Source: Holophagales bacterium
GTDB lineage: Bacteria; Acidobacteriota; Thermoanaerobaculia; Multivoradales; Multivoraceae
Length of the DNA stretch: 64,000 nucleotides
Direction: 5' to 3'
NCBI GenBank assembly: GCA_009845425.1
Contig: VXZQ01000002.1
Coordinates: forward strand, 162,164 to 226,163
Shown here: positions 17,864-28,265 of the stretch, in pieces
Layout: the number at the start of each line of letters is the position of its first letter
Numbering within the stretch: the stretch's first letter is position 1
Program-made: the position numbers and the translations under genes
The notes under the pieces: generated by a model
What the model saw: only the letters and a program-made list of their open reading frames with translations
Database searches by the model: none
What the model was told of the DNA's origin: nothing

Positions 17864-20182
17864 CTAATCGCGGATTCGGCTCTCGCCCCAAGGGACGACC
17901 TCGACGCTGGTGCAGGCGCTGTCCTTCGGGCAGTACGAGTACGTCCCCGGCGCCAGATCCCTGACGATCACCTCGTCGTCGTCCTTCTGGATCTGGCCTC
18001 TGTCGTTGACTCCCGCGAGCGTACCGACCCGAATGGAGGCGCCGCCAGGTGTGACGAGGCGCGCGTCCCAATAGAAGCCGGCGCTCCGGGATCCGGCACC
18101 GTCCTGGAAACGCGGTACGCGGAGCGATCCACGCTCCGGCGCCAGCTCGATGAAAAGCGGCGCGCCCTCCCGAATCTCGAATCGCCAGCCGACCATCCCG
18201 TGGCCCGCCGCCCGGACGACGACACCAACGGACTCGGCCTCCAACGGAAGATGATGAGTGGCTTCACCCGCGCCGTCCGAGTAGCTGTTGGCCACGGTGG
18301 TGGCTGACGCCGCGGGGTGGAGCACAAACGTCTGCGCACCGCTGATCGGCACTCCTCCGGAGCGGACGACTACGGTGACGCGCCGCTGATCGGCCAGCCG
18401 CAGTTCAACATCCTCGATCCGCTCGTCGACCCGTAGCTGGACCTGCGCCGGAGCCGACTGGAGTTCCCGTTCATCCACGTACGCTTCGGCATGGATGCTG
18501 TAGCTCCATTCGGGCAGTCCGGTGACCTCGAAGGCCCCGGAGGCGTCGGTCCGACGGCGCCAACTCCGCGGTTGCAGGGAGTCTTGTTCTTCGCCAGCAA
18601 CCTCGCCCGCGGCAAACACCCAGACCCGAGCCCCCGCCACCGACTCGAGAAGGCCGCTCTCCGCGTTGCGTCTCACGACTCGCCCACCGATCGCACCTGC
18701 TGCGAGGTCGATGTCGACCCTCGCTACGCCGTCGGAGTCCGCCTCGATCTCGAAGATGCCGGCTTCGTTGACCTCGCGATCGTCGAAGTCACCCCAGCCG
18801 TCCGTGTCCCACCCGCCTTCGCAAGGATCGCAGTCGGGGGCAGGAGTCACCTCGACGTGCCAGAAACCCTCCCTCGGCAGCAGGCCGCTGAAGCGGCCCT
18901 CCTCGCGGCTCCGGAAGGAGATTCGTTCACGGCCCCACATGCCGCCGAACCAGACCATCGCCTCTTCCAGGGGCTCCCCGCCGCGCTCGATCCGGCCGAC
19001 CAGCGGCACGGCATCCAGTTCGACGTAGTGGTGATCCTGACCGAAGAAGCGGACGACCTCATGGTGCCAGCGGTTGCCGCGGTTGTCCTCGACGTCTACC
19101 TCGTAGTCGCCCGGCGCCAGGCCTCGCCACAGGAAGGAGCCGTCACTTCCACGATCGTGGAACTCGAACCTGCGCTCGCGCCGTTCCACCTCGCCGTCAG
19201 GCCCCAGCGTCACTGAAGAAACCGTCGGTCTCAGATCGATCTCCAGCACGCTCGGCGTCAGGAAGGAAACGGACAGCAGGTTGCCGGCGGATGACACGAG
19301 TGGGCCCAGGTCGATCTGATCGGCCAGCGACTCGATGCGCACCGGCCAACTGTCGCCGTCGGAACCGGCGAGTCGGAGCTCGTACGCCGCAGGCGAAAGG
19401 CCTTCGAACGTCAAGGCACCTCCGGAGTCCGTCCAGGCAACCCAGCCGAGGGCCAGAGACCCATCCCGTTGCCGCAAGCGGAACTGGTGACTGGAGCCGT
19501 CCGGCGCGGCCAGGCTGGCGGTCACCCGCGCTCCCCTGACGGGCTCGACCAACCCCAGGTCCGTGTCCGCCTCGACCGTCACTTCGGACCGTAGCAGGGG
19601 CAGGAAAGGACCCAGCCGTACTCGTAGTTCCACCTCCTCGTCCCGGGCGAACGGGCACGCGATCAGCACCTCGCGCCGCTCCGGTTCCCGGTCCACCTCG
19701 CACGGACCTCCGTAGAGGCCGCGGTCGAGGCGGACGCGACGCCTGTCGACCCGCCCGTCGATCCAGACCTTGCCGGTCTCCAGGAAGTCCACCGCTGTGT
19801 CCGTGCCGTCGACGGCGAACCGCACCAAGCCTTCCGGCACCAGGGTCAGGGACGCCTCCCGCTCGTCCCACGGGATGAAGGCGGCAGGACTCCACCAGCC
19901 CTCCGACCGTGCCCGGAGAAGCCAGCCGGATCGCGACTCCAGAGCCGGCACCGTAACTACGAAACTCTGCTCTTCGGCGGACGCCGCGACGACCCAGGAG
20001 GCCACTGGTTCGCGAGTCGACGCGTCGGAGAACTCGATCGTCACGTCGCCGGACGGCGCTTCGTCGCCCGAAACGACCGCGTCCAGACGAACCGTGAGTC
20101 CCACCTGGTCCGCGGGCTGGGCCGCGACGACCGTCGACGCCAGGATCGCGAGGGCTACCGCCAGCGCCTGGCTACTCCTCAA
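17864..20182 (-). CDS. Large secreted protein with regulatory-like/Ig-like repeats
   Basis: A 772-residue protein with a signal peptide (LAVALAILASTVVAAQ-P). TTG 20182 is supported by AGGAGG 7 nt upstream. The body is a string of beta-sandwich-like units with motifs such as GGALTFEGLSPAAYELRLAGS, GSFLWRGLAPGDYEVDVED and SGAFEVTGLPEWSYSIHAE. These GxFxxxGLxPGxYxL patterns are characteristic of carboxypeptidase-regulatory-like folds on surface proteins. A local CDPCEGGW carries two Cys. The start overlaps the AraC-fusion gene by 11 bp, so the two are coupled. No enzymatic domain visible. Confidence 0.75.
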   Translation of the reverse strand: MRSSQALAVALAILASTVVAAQPADQVGLTVRLDAVVSGDEAPSGDVTIEFSDASTREPVASWVVAASAEEQSFVVTVPALESRSGWLLRARSEGWWSPAAFIPWDEREASLTLVPEGLVRFAVDGTDTAVDFLETGKVWIDGRVDRRRVRLDRGLYGGPCEVDREPERREVLIACPFARDEEVELRVRLGPFLPLLRSEVTVEADTDLGLVEPVRGARVTASLAAPDGSSHQFRLRQRDGSLALGWVAWTDSGGALTFEGLSPAAYELRLAGSDGDSWPVRIESLADQIDLGPLVSSAGNLLSVSFLTPSVLEIDLRPTVSSVTLGPDGEVERRERRFEFHDRGSDGSFLWRGLAPGDYEVDVEDNRGNRWHHEVVRFFGQDHHYVELDAVPLVGRIERGGEPLEEAMVWFGGMWGRERISFRSREEGRFSGLLPREGFWHVEVTPAPDCDPCEGGWDTDGWGDFDDREVNEAGIFEIEADSDGVARVDIDLAAGAIGGRVVRRNAESGLLESVAGARVWVFAAGEVAGEEQDSLQPRSWRRRTDASGAFEVTGLPEWSYSIHAEAYVDERELQSAPAQVQLRVDERIEDVELRLADQRRVTVVVRSGGVPISGAQTFVLHPAASATTVANSYSDGAGEATHHLPLEAESVGVVVRAAGHGMVGWRFEIREGAPLFIELAPERGSLRVPRFQDGAGSRSAGFYWDARLVTPGGASIRVGTLAGVNDRGQIQKDDDEVIVRDLAPGTYSYCPKDSACTSVEVVPWGESRIRD

Positions 20183-21221
20183 GCGCCTTCCTCCTGTACT
20201 CCGAAGGGCTGCAGTCCATCTGTTCGTGGAAGGCCCGGCGAAACGTCCTCTCGCTGTGGAAACCGACCGATTCCGAGATCCGGCTCACCGCGTCGTTGTT
20301 CTCGCGCAGGAGCTGGCAGGCGCGTTCGATCCGGCGGTGCGCCAGCCAGCCCGCGAACGTCATCCCGACGTGCTCCCGGAAGTACCGGGAGAAACCCGTG
20401 CGCGACATCGCGGCGACCCTGGCGACCACACCGGCGTTCAGATCCTCGGCAATGTGGAGGTCGACGTGGCGCCGCACGCGGTCGAGCCTCGCGAAGTGAC
20501 TGAATGGATCGATCCGCGAAGGCGCGGAGCCATCCGCCGCTTCGATCTCCGCGAACGCGAAGTCGTAGACCTCGATCGTGCGAGTCGGCTCGACCTCCAC
20601 GCGGCCCTCCCAACCGGGCGCCCACTCCACGAACGTGTGGAACTCGTCGTTCCCGCCGCAAGGGTCCACTCCCTCGGGCAATCCGGCCACGAAGTCCGAA
20701 TCGAACCGGCGTCCCGCGAGATTCGCCGCCAGGGACCCGGTATCGACGGAACACACCCAGGCCGACAAACCGGACTTCAGCATCTCCACCGAATGAGCCC
20801 GCGTATCCCGATTCCAGAGCGGAAACACGACCTCGAGACCCGAGTCGGCCGTGACGAGCAAACGTCGATCGCGCCCCTCCAACGAGAACAGATCGCCAAA
20901 GGCGACACAAGCCGCGCCGTCCGCCCGCACTTCTCCGAAACCCCGGGCCAGAGCAGCGTTGCGTTCGCCTCTCGACGACGTCCAGTCGAGCGGAATGAAC
21001 CGCAGCGGCAACCCCACCGCCTCCGCCTGCCGCTGGAGCAGGGTATGACGCACGCCGTGGAGAATCACACGGCCGTTCTTCTCGTTCACGAGGCTGATCA
21101 GCCCCCGGACCTCGAAGGACGGTTCGGCTCGAAGCTCCCGGAGAGCCCAAGCCGAGTCCTTTCCGCCTGACCAGCACAGCCAGGTGGGCCTGGCGTTCCA
21201 GGGAAGCGATTGCCCGACCAC
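20172..21221 (-). CDS. Fusion of an ATP-pyrophosphatase (DUF71/Dph6-like) domain and an AraC-type DNA-binding domain
   Basis: A 349-residue protein with an unusual architecture. Residues 1-225 look like the DUF71/ATP_bind_4 adenine-nucleotide alpha hydrolase family: PP-loop LCWSGGKDSAWAL (about 14-26), CVAFGDLFSLEGRDRRL, and GLEVVFPLWNRDTRAH in place of the family's ePLWgrdt motif. Residues about 245-349 are an AraC-type double helix-turn-helix (VARVAAMSRTGFSRYFREHVGMTFAGWLAHRRIERACQLL...VGFHSERTFRRAFHEQMDCSPSEYRRKAL). In archaea and eukaryotes the first domain amidates diphthine; the bacterial role is unsettled. The fusion suggests a transcription regulator whose sensor binds ATP or an adenylated ligand. 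GTG 21221 has no clear Shine-Dalgarno. It is coupled to the secreted protein downstream. Confidence 0.85.
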   Translation of the reverse strand: MVGQSLPWNARPTWLCWSGGKDSAWALRELRAEPSFEVRGLISLVNEKNGRVILHGVRHTLLQRQAEAVGLPLRFIPLDWTSSRGERNAALARGFGEVRADGAACVAFGDLFSLEGRDRRLLVTADSGLEVVFPLWNRDTRAHSVEMLKSGLSAWVCSVDTGSLAANLAGRRFDSDFVAGLPEGVDPCGGNDEFHTFVEWAPGWEGRVEVEPTRTIEVYDFAFAEIEAADGSAPSRIDPFSHFARLDRVRRHVDLHIAEDLNAGVVARVAAMSRTGFSRYFREHVGMTFAGWLAHRRIERACQLLRENNDAVSRISESVGFHSERTFRRAFHEQMDCSPSEYRRKALEE

Positions 21222-21260
21222 GGATGCGTGGCATGTTAGCCCGCATCCTTCGACTCCGGC

Positions 21261-21431
21261 TCAGCGTGTGAAGCCGTGCACGATCGCCCACGCCATCAAG
21301 GCCAGCAGGGCGCCGGCCAGCAGTGGATCGCCCCACCGCGACCAGAAGCGCGCGAGGAAGCCGAAACGATCGGCTCGGCGCAGGTCACGCTGCACCTGCC
21401 CGGTATTCAAGGATCGTGTGTAGCGGTACAT
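21261..21431 (-). CDS. Small 56-residue membrane protein
   Basis: ATG 21431 is preceded at 6 nt by GAGGAGG, a strong ribosome site, which favours a real gene even though the protein is short. The N-terminal half is basic and polar (MYRYTRSLNTGQVQRDLRRADRFGFLARFW); the C-terminal half is one hydrophobic helix (DPLLAGALLALMAWAIVHGF). A single-pass inner-membrane peptide is predicted. Its promoter region contains a phased CCGGCC array. It ends 39 bp before the AraC-fusion start. No family recognised. Confidence 0.6.
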   Translation of the reverse strand: MYRYTRSLNTGQVQRDLRRADRFGFLARFWSRWGDPLLAGALLALMAWAIVHGFTR

Positions 21432-21479
21432 TCCGCACCTCCTCTCAACCAACCACTCTAGAGAGGAATCCGCGGGAAG

Positions 21480-21550
21480 ACCGGCCAGTTTCTAGCTGAT
21501 TCCGGCCAGATTCGCGCAGGACCGGCCAGGACCGGTTACTTCCCGGCCAC
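21480..21550. repeat. Four CCGGCCA sites spaced 20-21 bp apart
   Basis: ACCGGCCAG at 21480, TCCGGCCAG at 21501, ACCGGCCAG at 21521 and CCCGGCCAC at 21542 sit 21, 20 and 21 bp apart, two helical turns each. The array lies between the trpA stop and the small membrane-protein gene on the same strand, so it could be an operator array or a relic of a tandem repeat. Additional CCGGT half-sites lie between copies. Confidence 0.5.
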
Positions 21551-21569
21551 CTGCCGGTCCAGCGACCCT

Positions 21570-22400
21570 CTAGCCGCGAAGCGGTGCGGTCAGTTCGCCG
21601 ACGCGGCGTTCGAGTCGAGCCGCCAGGTCGGGCTCGACGGCGTTCTCCTCGACCAGCCGGACGAGGGCGCTGCCGACGACGACGCCGTGGGCGACCTTCG
21701 CCACTTCCTCGACCTGCCGCGGGGTCGAGATGCCGAAGCCGACGGCGACCGGCAGCCGCACCCGTCGGCGGACGCGCTTCACTTCCCGGGCCAGGGTGGG
21801 GATCAGGTCCTCCCGCTCGCCGGTGACGTCCGAGCGGGCGGTGTAGTAGACGAAGCCGTTCGACGCCGCGGCGGCGCGGTCGATTCGCTCGCGGGTACTG
21901 GTGGCGGCGATCAGGTAGATCGAGTCGAGGCCCCGCTCCTCCAGTGCCGGCTGCAGTTCGCGCAGGCCCTCGTCGGGCGGCAGGTCGACGCAGAGAACGC
22001 CGTCGACACCGCTGTCGGCCGCCTGGGCGGCGAAAGTCCCGACGCCGCGGGCGTGAACCGGGTTGTAGTACGTGAAGAGGACGATCGGGACGCCCAGTTC
22101 CTCGCGGTGCCGCTCCACGATGCCGAGCACGGCGCTGAGCGAGGAACCCGCGGCAAGCGCCCGGTGCGAACCGCGCTGAATGGTCGGGCCGTCGGCGATC
22201 GGGTCGCTGAAGGCGACGCCGAGTTCGATCACGTCGGCGCCGCCGGCAACCAGGGCGCGCAGCAGGTCGGGCGTGGCCTCGAGCGACGGATCGCCGGCGA
22301 CGAGGAAGGGGATGAAGGCGGAGCGCCGCTGCTTCCGGCAGGCGGCGAAGGAAGCGGCGATGCCGCCGTTGCGTGAGGGGCGCTTGCGTCGGGAGCTCAT
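21570..22400 (-). CDS. trpA: Tryptophan synthase alpha chain
   Basis: A 276-residue TIM-barrel protein that cleaves indole-3-glycerol phosphate to indole and glyceraldehyde 3-phosphate, passing indole to TrpB. The catalytic pair is present: E59 in [10 protein letters not shown] and D70 in PIADGPT. The phosphate-binding GFGIST and VVVGSALV are near the C-terminus. ATG 22400 overlaps the trpB stop (ATGA). It is the last gene of the aro-his-trp supraoperon. Confidence 0.97.
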   Translation of the reverse strand: MSSRRKRPSRNGGIAASFAACRKQRRSAFIPFLVAGDPSLEATPDLLRALVAGGADVIELGVAFSDPIADGPTIQRGSHRALAAGSSLSAVLGIVERHREELGVPIVLFTYYNPVHARGVGTFAAQAADSGVDGVLCVDLPPDEGLRELQPALEERGLDSIYLIAATSTRERIDRAAAASNGFVYYTARSDVTGEREDLIPTLAREVKRVRRRVRLPVAVGFGISTPRQVEEVAKVAHGVVVGSALVRLVEENAVEPDLAARLERRVGELTAPLRG

Positions 22401-23689
22401 TCGGCGTCTCCATCGCCCGACGCGGACCCGGAGTGCCGGCCAGAGGGCCGGCGCACCGACACTCGACCGCCTGAAGCGGCGTCGTACTCGAGTACCGACT
22501 CGACGTCCTTGTCGCCGCGGCCGGAGAGGTTGACCAGGATGACCCGGTCGGGTTCCATTTCGGGCGCCCGGCGCATCACCTCGGCGATCGCGTGCGCCGA
22601 TTCGAGCGCCGGCAGAATGCCCTCCGTCGCCGACAGGAGGTGGAACCCCTCGATCGCCTCCTGGTCGGTCGCGGACGTGAACTCGATCTGCCCGTGTTCG
22701 TGCAGAAACACGTGCTCGGGGCCAACCGCCGGGTAGTCGAGCCCGGCCGACACCGAGTGGGTGCCGACGACCTGACCCTCCTCGTCCTGGAGCACCAGCG
22801 TCCGGGCGCCGTGAAGCACGCCGAGCGTGCCGCCCGAGAATCGGGCCGCGTGATCGCCCAGCTCGGGCCCCCGGCCGCCGGCTTCGACGCCGATGAGCAG
22901 CACGTCCGGACGGTCGAGAAACGCCGAAAACAGTCCCATCGCGTTGCTGCCGCCGCCGACGCAGGCAACCGCCACGTCGGGGTCCGGCGTGCCGGCAAGG
23001 CGCCGCAACTGCCGCCGAGCCTCGGCTCCGATCACGCTGTGGAACTGGCGGACCATACGCGGATAGGGCTCCGGCCCGGTGACCGTGCCGAGCACGTAGT
23101 GGGTGTCCGCGAAGCTCGCCACCCAGTCACGGAACGCCTCGTTGATTGCGTCCTTGAGCGTCTGGCTGCCGGCATCGACCGGCGCCACCTCGGCGCCGAG
23201 GAGCTGCATCCGGTAGACGTTCAGGCGTTGCCGCCGCATGTCCTCCTCGCCCATGTAGACGACGCAGTCCAGGCCGAGGAGCGCCGCCGCGGTCGCGGTG
23301 GCGACGCCGTGCTGACCGGCGCCGGTCTCCGCGATGATCCGCGTCTTGCCCATCTCCTTCGCCAGCAGGACCTGGCCCAGGGCGTTGTTGATTTTGTGCG
23401 CGCCGGTGTGAAGCAGGTCCTCGCGCTTCAGGTAGATGCGGGCTCCGCCCAGGTGCTCCGTCAGCCGTTCCGCGAAGTAGAGCGGCGTCGGGCGTCCGAC
23501 GTAGTGCTCCAGCAGGTGGTTGAGCCGGCGCTGGAAGGTCCGCTTCCGGCGCAGCCTGTCGTAGCAGCGACTCAACTCCTCGAGCGGCGCCATCAGCGTC
23601 TCCGGGGCGTAGCGCCCGCCGTAGACGCCGTAGCGGCCGCCCTCGTCCGGCTCCATGGCCGTGGCGGAGAGGGGTGTCCTTACCTTCAT
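22397..23689 (-). CDS. trpB: Tryptophan synthase beta chain
   Basis: A 430-residue PLP enzyme joining indole and serine. PLP lysine K99 is in [13 protein letters not shown], the active-site Glu in AETGAGQHG, the phosphate cup in [10 protein letters not shown], and the C-terminal NLSGRGDKD is present. ATG 23689 overlaps the trpF stop as ATGA. After the normal end (VLEYDA) there are about 25 extra residues ([19 protein letters not shown]...) that coincide with a palindromic repeat at 22431-22464. Confidence 0.97.
   Translation of the reverse strand: MKVRTPLSATAMEPDEGGRYGVYGGRYAPETLMAPLEELSRCYDRLRRKRTFQRRLNHLLEHYVGRPTPLYFAERLTEHLGGARIYLKREDLLHTGAHKINNALGQVLLAKEMGKTRIIAETGAGQHGVATATAAALLGLDCVVYMGEEDMRRQRLNVYRMQLLGAEVAPVDAGSQTLKDAINEAFRDWVASFADTHYVLGTVTGPEPYPRMVRQFHSVIGAEARRQLRRLAGTPDPDVAVACVGGGSNAMGLFSAFLDRPDVLLIGVEAGGRGPELGDHAARFSGGTLGVLHGARTLVLQDEEGQVVGTHSVSAGLDYPAVGPEHVFLHEHGQIEFTSATDQEAIEGFHLLSATEGILPALESAHAIAEVMRRAPEMEPDRVILVNLSGRGDKDVESVLEYDAASGGRVSVRRPSGRHSGSASGDGDAE
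22431..22464. repeat. Palindromic element inside the 3' end of trpB
   Basis: GAGTGCCGGCC-AGAG-GGCCGGCGCACCGACACTC has a 7-bp inner stem (GCCGGCC/GGCCGGC) and outer GAGTG/CACTC complementarity. The right half GGCCGGCGCACC matches the element at 6013-6024. It is translated as part of the TrpB C-terminal extension. Confidence 0.65.
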
Positions 23690-24327
23690 CGTGCTGCTCC
23701 CGCTCTGAGGTTGGCGAACAGTCGCTCCAGCTTGGCGCGGTCCTTCCGGCCGGGCGCGGCCTCCACGCCCGAACAGGTGTCCACCGCGTAGGCGCCCGGC
23801 ACCGCCGCAGCCACCGCGGTGACGTTGCCGGGGTGGACGCCGCCAGCGATGAACAGGCGGCGTGGCTCGCGGTCGACGTCCGGTGTCCGGACGAGGTCGG
23901 CCGCGGCGGCGTAGTCCCAGCTCTCGCCGGAGCCGCCGTAGAGGCGTTCGTGGGCGCGGTCGATCAGGATCGCCCAGCAATCCTCGTCAGGGATCGCGGC
24001 CGGGGCCGCGGCGCCGCCGACACGGCGGACGCGGATGGCGCGCTCCCTGAACTCGGCGACCAGCTCCGGGCTCTCATCGCCGCTGAACTGGATGTAGTCG
24101 AGGCCGACCTTGCGGTCGATCGTCTCGAGCTCTTCGCGCGTGGGATCGACGAAGATGCCAACGGTCCGGGCCCGGTCCCCGACGCGGCGCCGGATGTGGG
24201 CCGCCTCGTCGACGTCGATCCAGCGCGGGCTCGGACGATAGAAGTTGAGGCCGATGAAGTCCGCACCCAGGTCGACGGCGAGACGGGCGTCGGCGGGCGT
24301 CGTGACGCCGCAGATCTTGACCTTCAT
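23686..24327 (-). CDS. trpF: Phosphoribosylanthranilate isomerase
   Basis: A 213-residue barrel enzyme converting N-(5-phosphoribosyl)anthranilate to CdRP, the third step of Trp synthesis. The catalytic Cys is in [10 protein letters not shown] (C6) and the Asp in [22 protein letters not shown] is the phosphate site. ATG 24327 overlaps the trpC stop as ATGA, and its stop overlaps trpB. Normal length, monofunctional. Confidence 0.96.
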   Translation of the reverse strand: MKVKICGVTTPADARLAVDLGADFIGLNFYRPSPRWIDVDEAAHIRRRVGDRARTVGIFVDPTREELETIDRKVGLDYIQFSGDESPELVAEFRERAIRVRRVGGAAAPAAIPDEDCWAILIDRAHERLYGGSGESWDYAAAADLVRTPDVDREPRRLFIAGGVHPGNVTAVAAAVPGAYAVDTCSGVEAAPGRKDRAKLERLFANLRAGAAR

Positions 24328-25160
24328 CGGGTCAGCTCCCGGAGCGCCGGCGCACCCAGTAGTTCGGAAAGTGCAGCGGCCGGGTCGCCGGAAAGTACGA
24401 GCCGCTCGCCGATGAGGAACGCGTCGAAACCGGCACGCCGCAACCTGGCCACGTCGGCGCCGGTGTGGATGCCCGACTCGGCCACCTTGAGGGCCGGGGC
24501 CGGCAGGCGGCCGACGCGGTCGGCGCTGCGTTCCAGATCGACTTCGAAGGTGCGCAGGTCGCGGTTGTTGATGCCGACCAGTTCCCAGTCGGAACTCCCT
24601 TCCTCGCCGTCGTCGTGCGCCAGCGGCCGGAGCTTCTCGAAGTCCGCATCGTCGTGGGTCTCGATCAGCGGCACGATCCCGAGGCCGCGGGCAAGCCCGG
24701 CCAGGCGGCGCAGTTCCGCCGCATCGTAGAGAGCCGCGATCAGCAGCACGGCACAGGCGCCGGCGTCGCGCGCCCACGCAAGCTGCACGTCGGAGACGAC
24801 GAAGTCCTTCGCCACCGCGGGCAGCCCGGACGCGGCCGCGCACTCGGCCAGCAGGTCGTAGCCCCCGTGAAAGTGGTCCGGCTCGACGACGACCGACAGG
24901 CAGGCCGCCCCGGCATCCGCGTAGGCCACGGCGCGGGCGACCGGATCGAAACGGCCGCGCAGGTCGCCCAGCTTGGGCGAGCCCATCTTGATCTCGGCGA
25001 TCACGGCATCGCCGCGACGCTCGGAGATCGCATCGAGGAAGCGGCGGCCCGGAGCCCCGGCTGACAGACGCCGTACGGACGATACGCCCGCGTCTCCGGC
25101 GGCCACGCGCCGGCGCCGCTGCTCGCAGATGCGCCTCAGGATGTCGGGAACCTCAGCCAC
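24324..25160 (-). CDS. trpC: Indole-3-glycerol phosphate synthase
   Basis: A 278-residue barrel that cyclises CdRP to indole-3-glycerol phosphate. Motifs: AVIAEIKMGSPKLGDL (catalytic Lys; family usually KxxSPS), SVVVEPDHFHGG, AVAKDFVVSDVQL (second Lys), GINNRDLRTFEVDL and VAESGIHTGADV. It starts at GTG 25160, 3 bp after the trpD stop: one of the few junctions in the operon without overlap. The last residues (LLGAPALREL) coincide with a GCCGGCGCACCCA repeat-like stretch (24346-24358). Confidence 0.96.
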   Translation of the reverse strand: MAEVPDILRRICEQRRRRVAAGDAGVSSVRRLSAGAPGRRFLDAISERRGDAVIAEIKMGSPKLGDLRGRFDPVARAVAYADAGAACLSVVVEPDHFHGGYDLLAECAAASGLPAVAKDFVVSDVQLAWARDAGACAVLLIAALYDAAELRRLAGLARGLGIVPLIETHDDADFEKLRPLAHDDGEEGSSDWELVGINNRDLRTFEVDLERSADRVGRLPAPALKVAESGIHTGADVARLRRAGFDAFLIGERLVLSGDPAAALSELLGAPALRELTR

Positions 25161-25163
25161 GCT

Positions 25164-26196
25164 TCAGTCTCCGCCGCCTCCGTCGTCCCAGCCGGTCCAG
25201 TCGACGAGTTCTGCGAGCTTGGCGGCCGCCGCGCCCGAAGCCTGAACCTCGGACGCCGCCGCGACACCTGCCGCGAGGTTCTCCGCCCTGCCCGCTACGT
25301 AGAGCGCGGCCCCGGCGTTCAGGCGAGCGATGTCGGCCAGCGGCCCTCCCCCGCCGCCCAGCACGCCCCGCATCAGTTCGACGTTCCGCTCCGGGTCGCC
25401 GCCGGCCAGCGCTTCGGCCTGCGCCTCGGCGATGCCGAAGTCGCTCGGCCGGACTTCGTACGTCCTGACCTCGCCGTCGCGGACTTCGGCGACCGCGGTC
25501 GGCCCCGTCGTCGTCATCTCGTCCAGGCCGTCACCGTGAACGACCAGGGCGTGCTCGCTGCCGAGCTCGAGCAGCACCCGCCCGATCGGCTCGACGAGGT
25601 CGGGCGAGAAGACGCCGATCAACTGGCGCTTCGCCCCCGCCGGGTTCGTCAGGGGTCCCAGCACGTTGAACAGGGTGCGCACGCCCAGCTCCTTCCGCAC
25701 CGGCATGACCTGGGCCATCGCCGGGTGGAGCATCGGCGCGAAGAGGAACACGATGCCGACCTCGTCCAGGCAGCGTCCCAGGGCCTCCGTGTAGCCGGAG
25801 AGCCTCACGCCGAGCGCGGCCAGAACATCGGCCGAGCCGGACCGGCTCGACACCGCCCGGTTGCCGTGCTTGGCGACCGGGGCGCCGCCCGCCGCCGCGA
25901 CCAGCGCGGCCGCGGTCGAGATATTGAAGGTGCCGCGGCCGTCACCACCGGTGCCGCAGGTGTCGATCACGCCGGAACTCGAGTGCTCGACCCGGGCGGC
26001 TCGTGCCCGCATCGCCCGGGCGGCGCCGGCGATCTCGCCGACCGACTCCCCCTTCGCCGCCAGCGCGACGAGGAACGCGCTCTTCCACACCTCGGAGAGT
26101 TCGCCGTCCATCAGGCGACCGAACAGCTCCTCCACGGTCTCTGACGGGAGTTCCTCGCCGGCGATCGCCGTTCGCAGCAGAGCCGAAAGGTCGAGA

Positions 26197-26204
<8 letters not shown>
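25164..26204 (-). CDS. trpD: Anthranilate phosphoribosyltransferase
   Basis: A 346-residue enzyme transferring phosphoribose from PRPP to anthranilate. The PRPP site is GVIDTCGTGGDGRGTFNIST, followed by AKHGNRAVSSRSGSADVLAALG, and FAPMLHPAMAQVMPVRKELGVRTLFNVLGPLTNP completes the anthranilate tunnel. ATG 26204 has GAGG 6 nt upstream; it overlaps the trpG stop by 8 bp. An upstream GTG or ATG at 26216 is less likely. Confidence 0.97.
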
Positions 26205-26771
<567 letters not shown>

Positions 26772-26775
<4 letters not shown>

Positions 26776-28265
26776 GCCCGGCCCTCCAGCTCGCGCGCCA
26801 GCGCCACCGCACGCAGCAGGGCCGCGGCCTTGTCACGCGTCTCCTGCGCCTCGCGCACCGGATCCGAGTCGGCGACGATGCCGCCCCCGGCGGTGATCGA
26901 AGCCTCGCCGTCGACGAGCGCCAGGGTGCGGATCGTGATGCAGGTGTCCATGTCGCCGCCGAACGAGAAGTAGCCGACCGATCCGCCGTACATGCCGCGC
27001 GCCTCCGGCTCCAGCTCGTCGATGATCTCGACCGCGCGGATCTTCGGCGCTCCCGAGAGGGTGCCGGCCGGGAGGCAGGCCAGCAGGGCGTCGAGCGCCG
27101 AACCCGCGCCGTTGCCGACGCCCGCCGCCTGCTCCGCCTCGACCGAGCTGACGATGTGCATCACGTCGCTGTAGTGCTCGATCACCATGAAGTCCTCGAC
27201 CGAGACCCCGCCTGGAGATGCCACCCGGCCCAGATCGTTGCGACCGAGATCGACGAGCATCACATGCTCGGCGCGCTCCTTCGGGTCCGCCATCAGCTCC
27301 TCGGCCAGCGCCCGGTCTTCCACGGGCGTGCGGCCACGCGGTCTGGTGCCGGCGATCGGCCGCATCTCCAGGCGGCGCCCCGTCCGGCGCACGAGCATCT
27401 CGGGCGAAGCGCCGATCAGCGACACCTCGGGCGACTCGAACAGCACCATGTAGGGCGACGGGTTGACCAGGCGCAACGCCCGATAAACGGTCGTCAGCGG
27501 CACGTCGAGATCGAGCGCCCAGCGACGCGCGAGCACGACCTGGAAAATGTCGCCGGCGGCGATGTACTCCTTCGCCGCATTGACGACCCCGAAGTACTCT
27601 TCGTCGCTCAGGGTGGGGTCGGCGGTCCTTGCCTTGAGCCCCCTGTCCTCGACCCGCGCCGCTACCGCCTCGCCCCGGCTCTCGAGCACCGACTGCAGCA
27701 CGTCGAGCCGGGCTTCCGCGTCGGCGGCGGTGTTCTCGCCCTCGATCTCGTTCGCCACCGCGACGATCCGCTGGCGGGCGTGGTCGAACACGAGGATGTC
27801 GTCGTAGCGGGCGAGGATGGCGACGGGCAGGCCGAAGGGATCCGGCGGCCGGCCGGCCGGATGGTCGACGAGACACGTCTCGGCGAGACGAATCGCGTCG
27901 AAGCCGAAAGCGCCGATCCAGCCGCCCGCGAACGGCAGCGGCGGCGCGGGATCGGCGGTCACGCCGTCGAGCAGCTTCCGGAGCCGGGGCAACGGATCCC
28001 CCGTCTGGACCCGCACGCCGCAGCCGTTGCGGAGATCCTCGATCTCGAGCCGGTCCAGGTACACGCGGCACACCTGGGACGGGCTGGCGCCGAGGAAGCT
28101 GTAGCGCGACACGTGCTCGCCGCCGGTGACGCTCTCGAGCAGGAAGCGCCGCGCGGACGCATCGCCATCGGCGTGGGCAGCCAGCTTGCCGTAGACCCCG
28201 AGCGGGGTCGAGGTGTCGGCGAGAAACTCCCGGGTGTGGGCAATGGCCCCGGCGGCCCGGCTCAT
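26772..28265 (-). CDS. trpE: Anthranilate synthase component I
   Basis: A 497-residue chorismate-utilising enzyme. FLLESVTGGEHVSRYSFLG near residue 40 contains the LLES motif that forms the tryptophan feedback site, so allosteric inhibition is expected. The catalytic core includes RPIAGTRPRGRT, ELMADPKERAEHVMLVDLGRNDLGRV, VMHIVSSVEA, CLPAGTLSGAPKIRAVEIIDELEP and ITAGGGIVADSDP. ATG 28265 overlaps hisIE by ATGA, directly joining the his and trp blocks. Confidence 0.97.

Noticed and set aside
21480..21550. Possible CRISPR-like array
   Set aside because: Repeat cores are only 7-9 bp with 11-14 bp between them, far too short for CRISPR repeats or spacers, and no cas genes are present.
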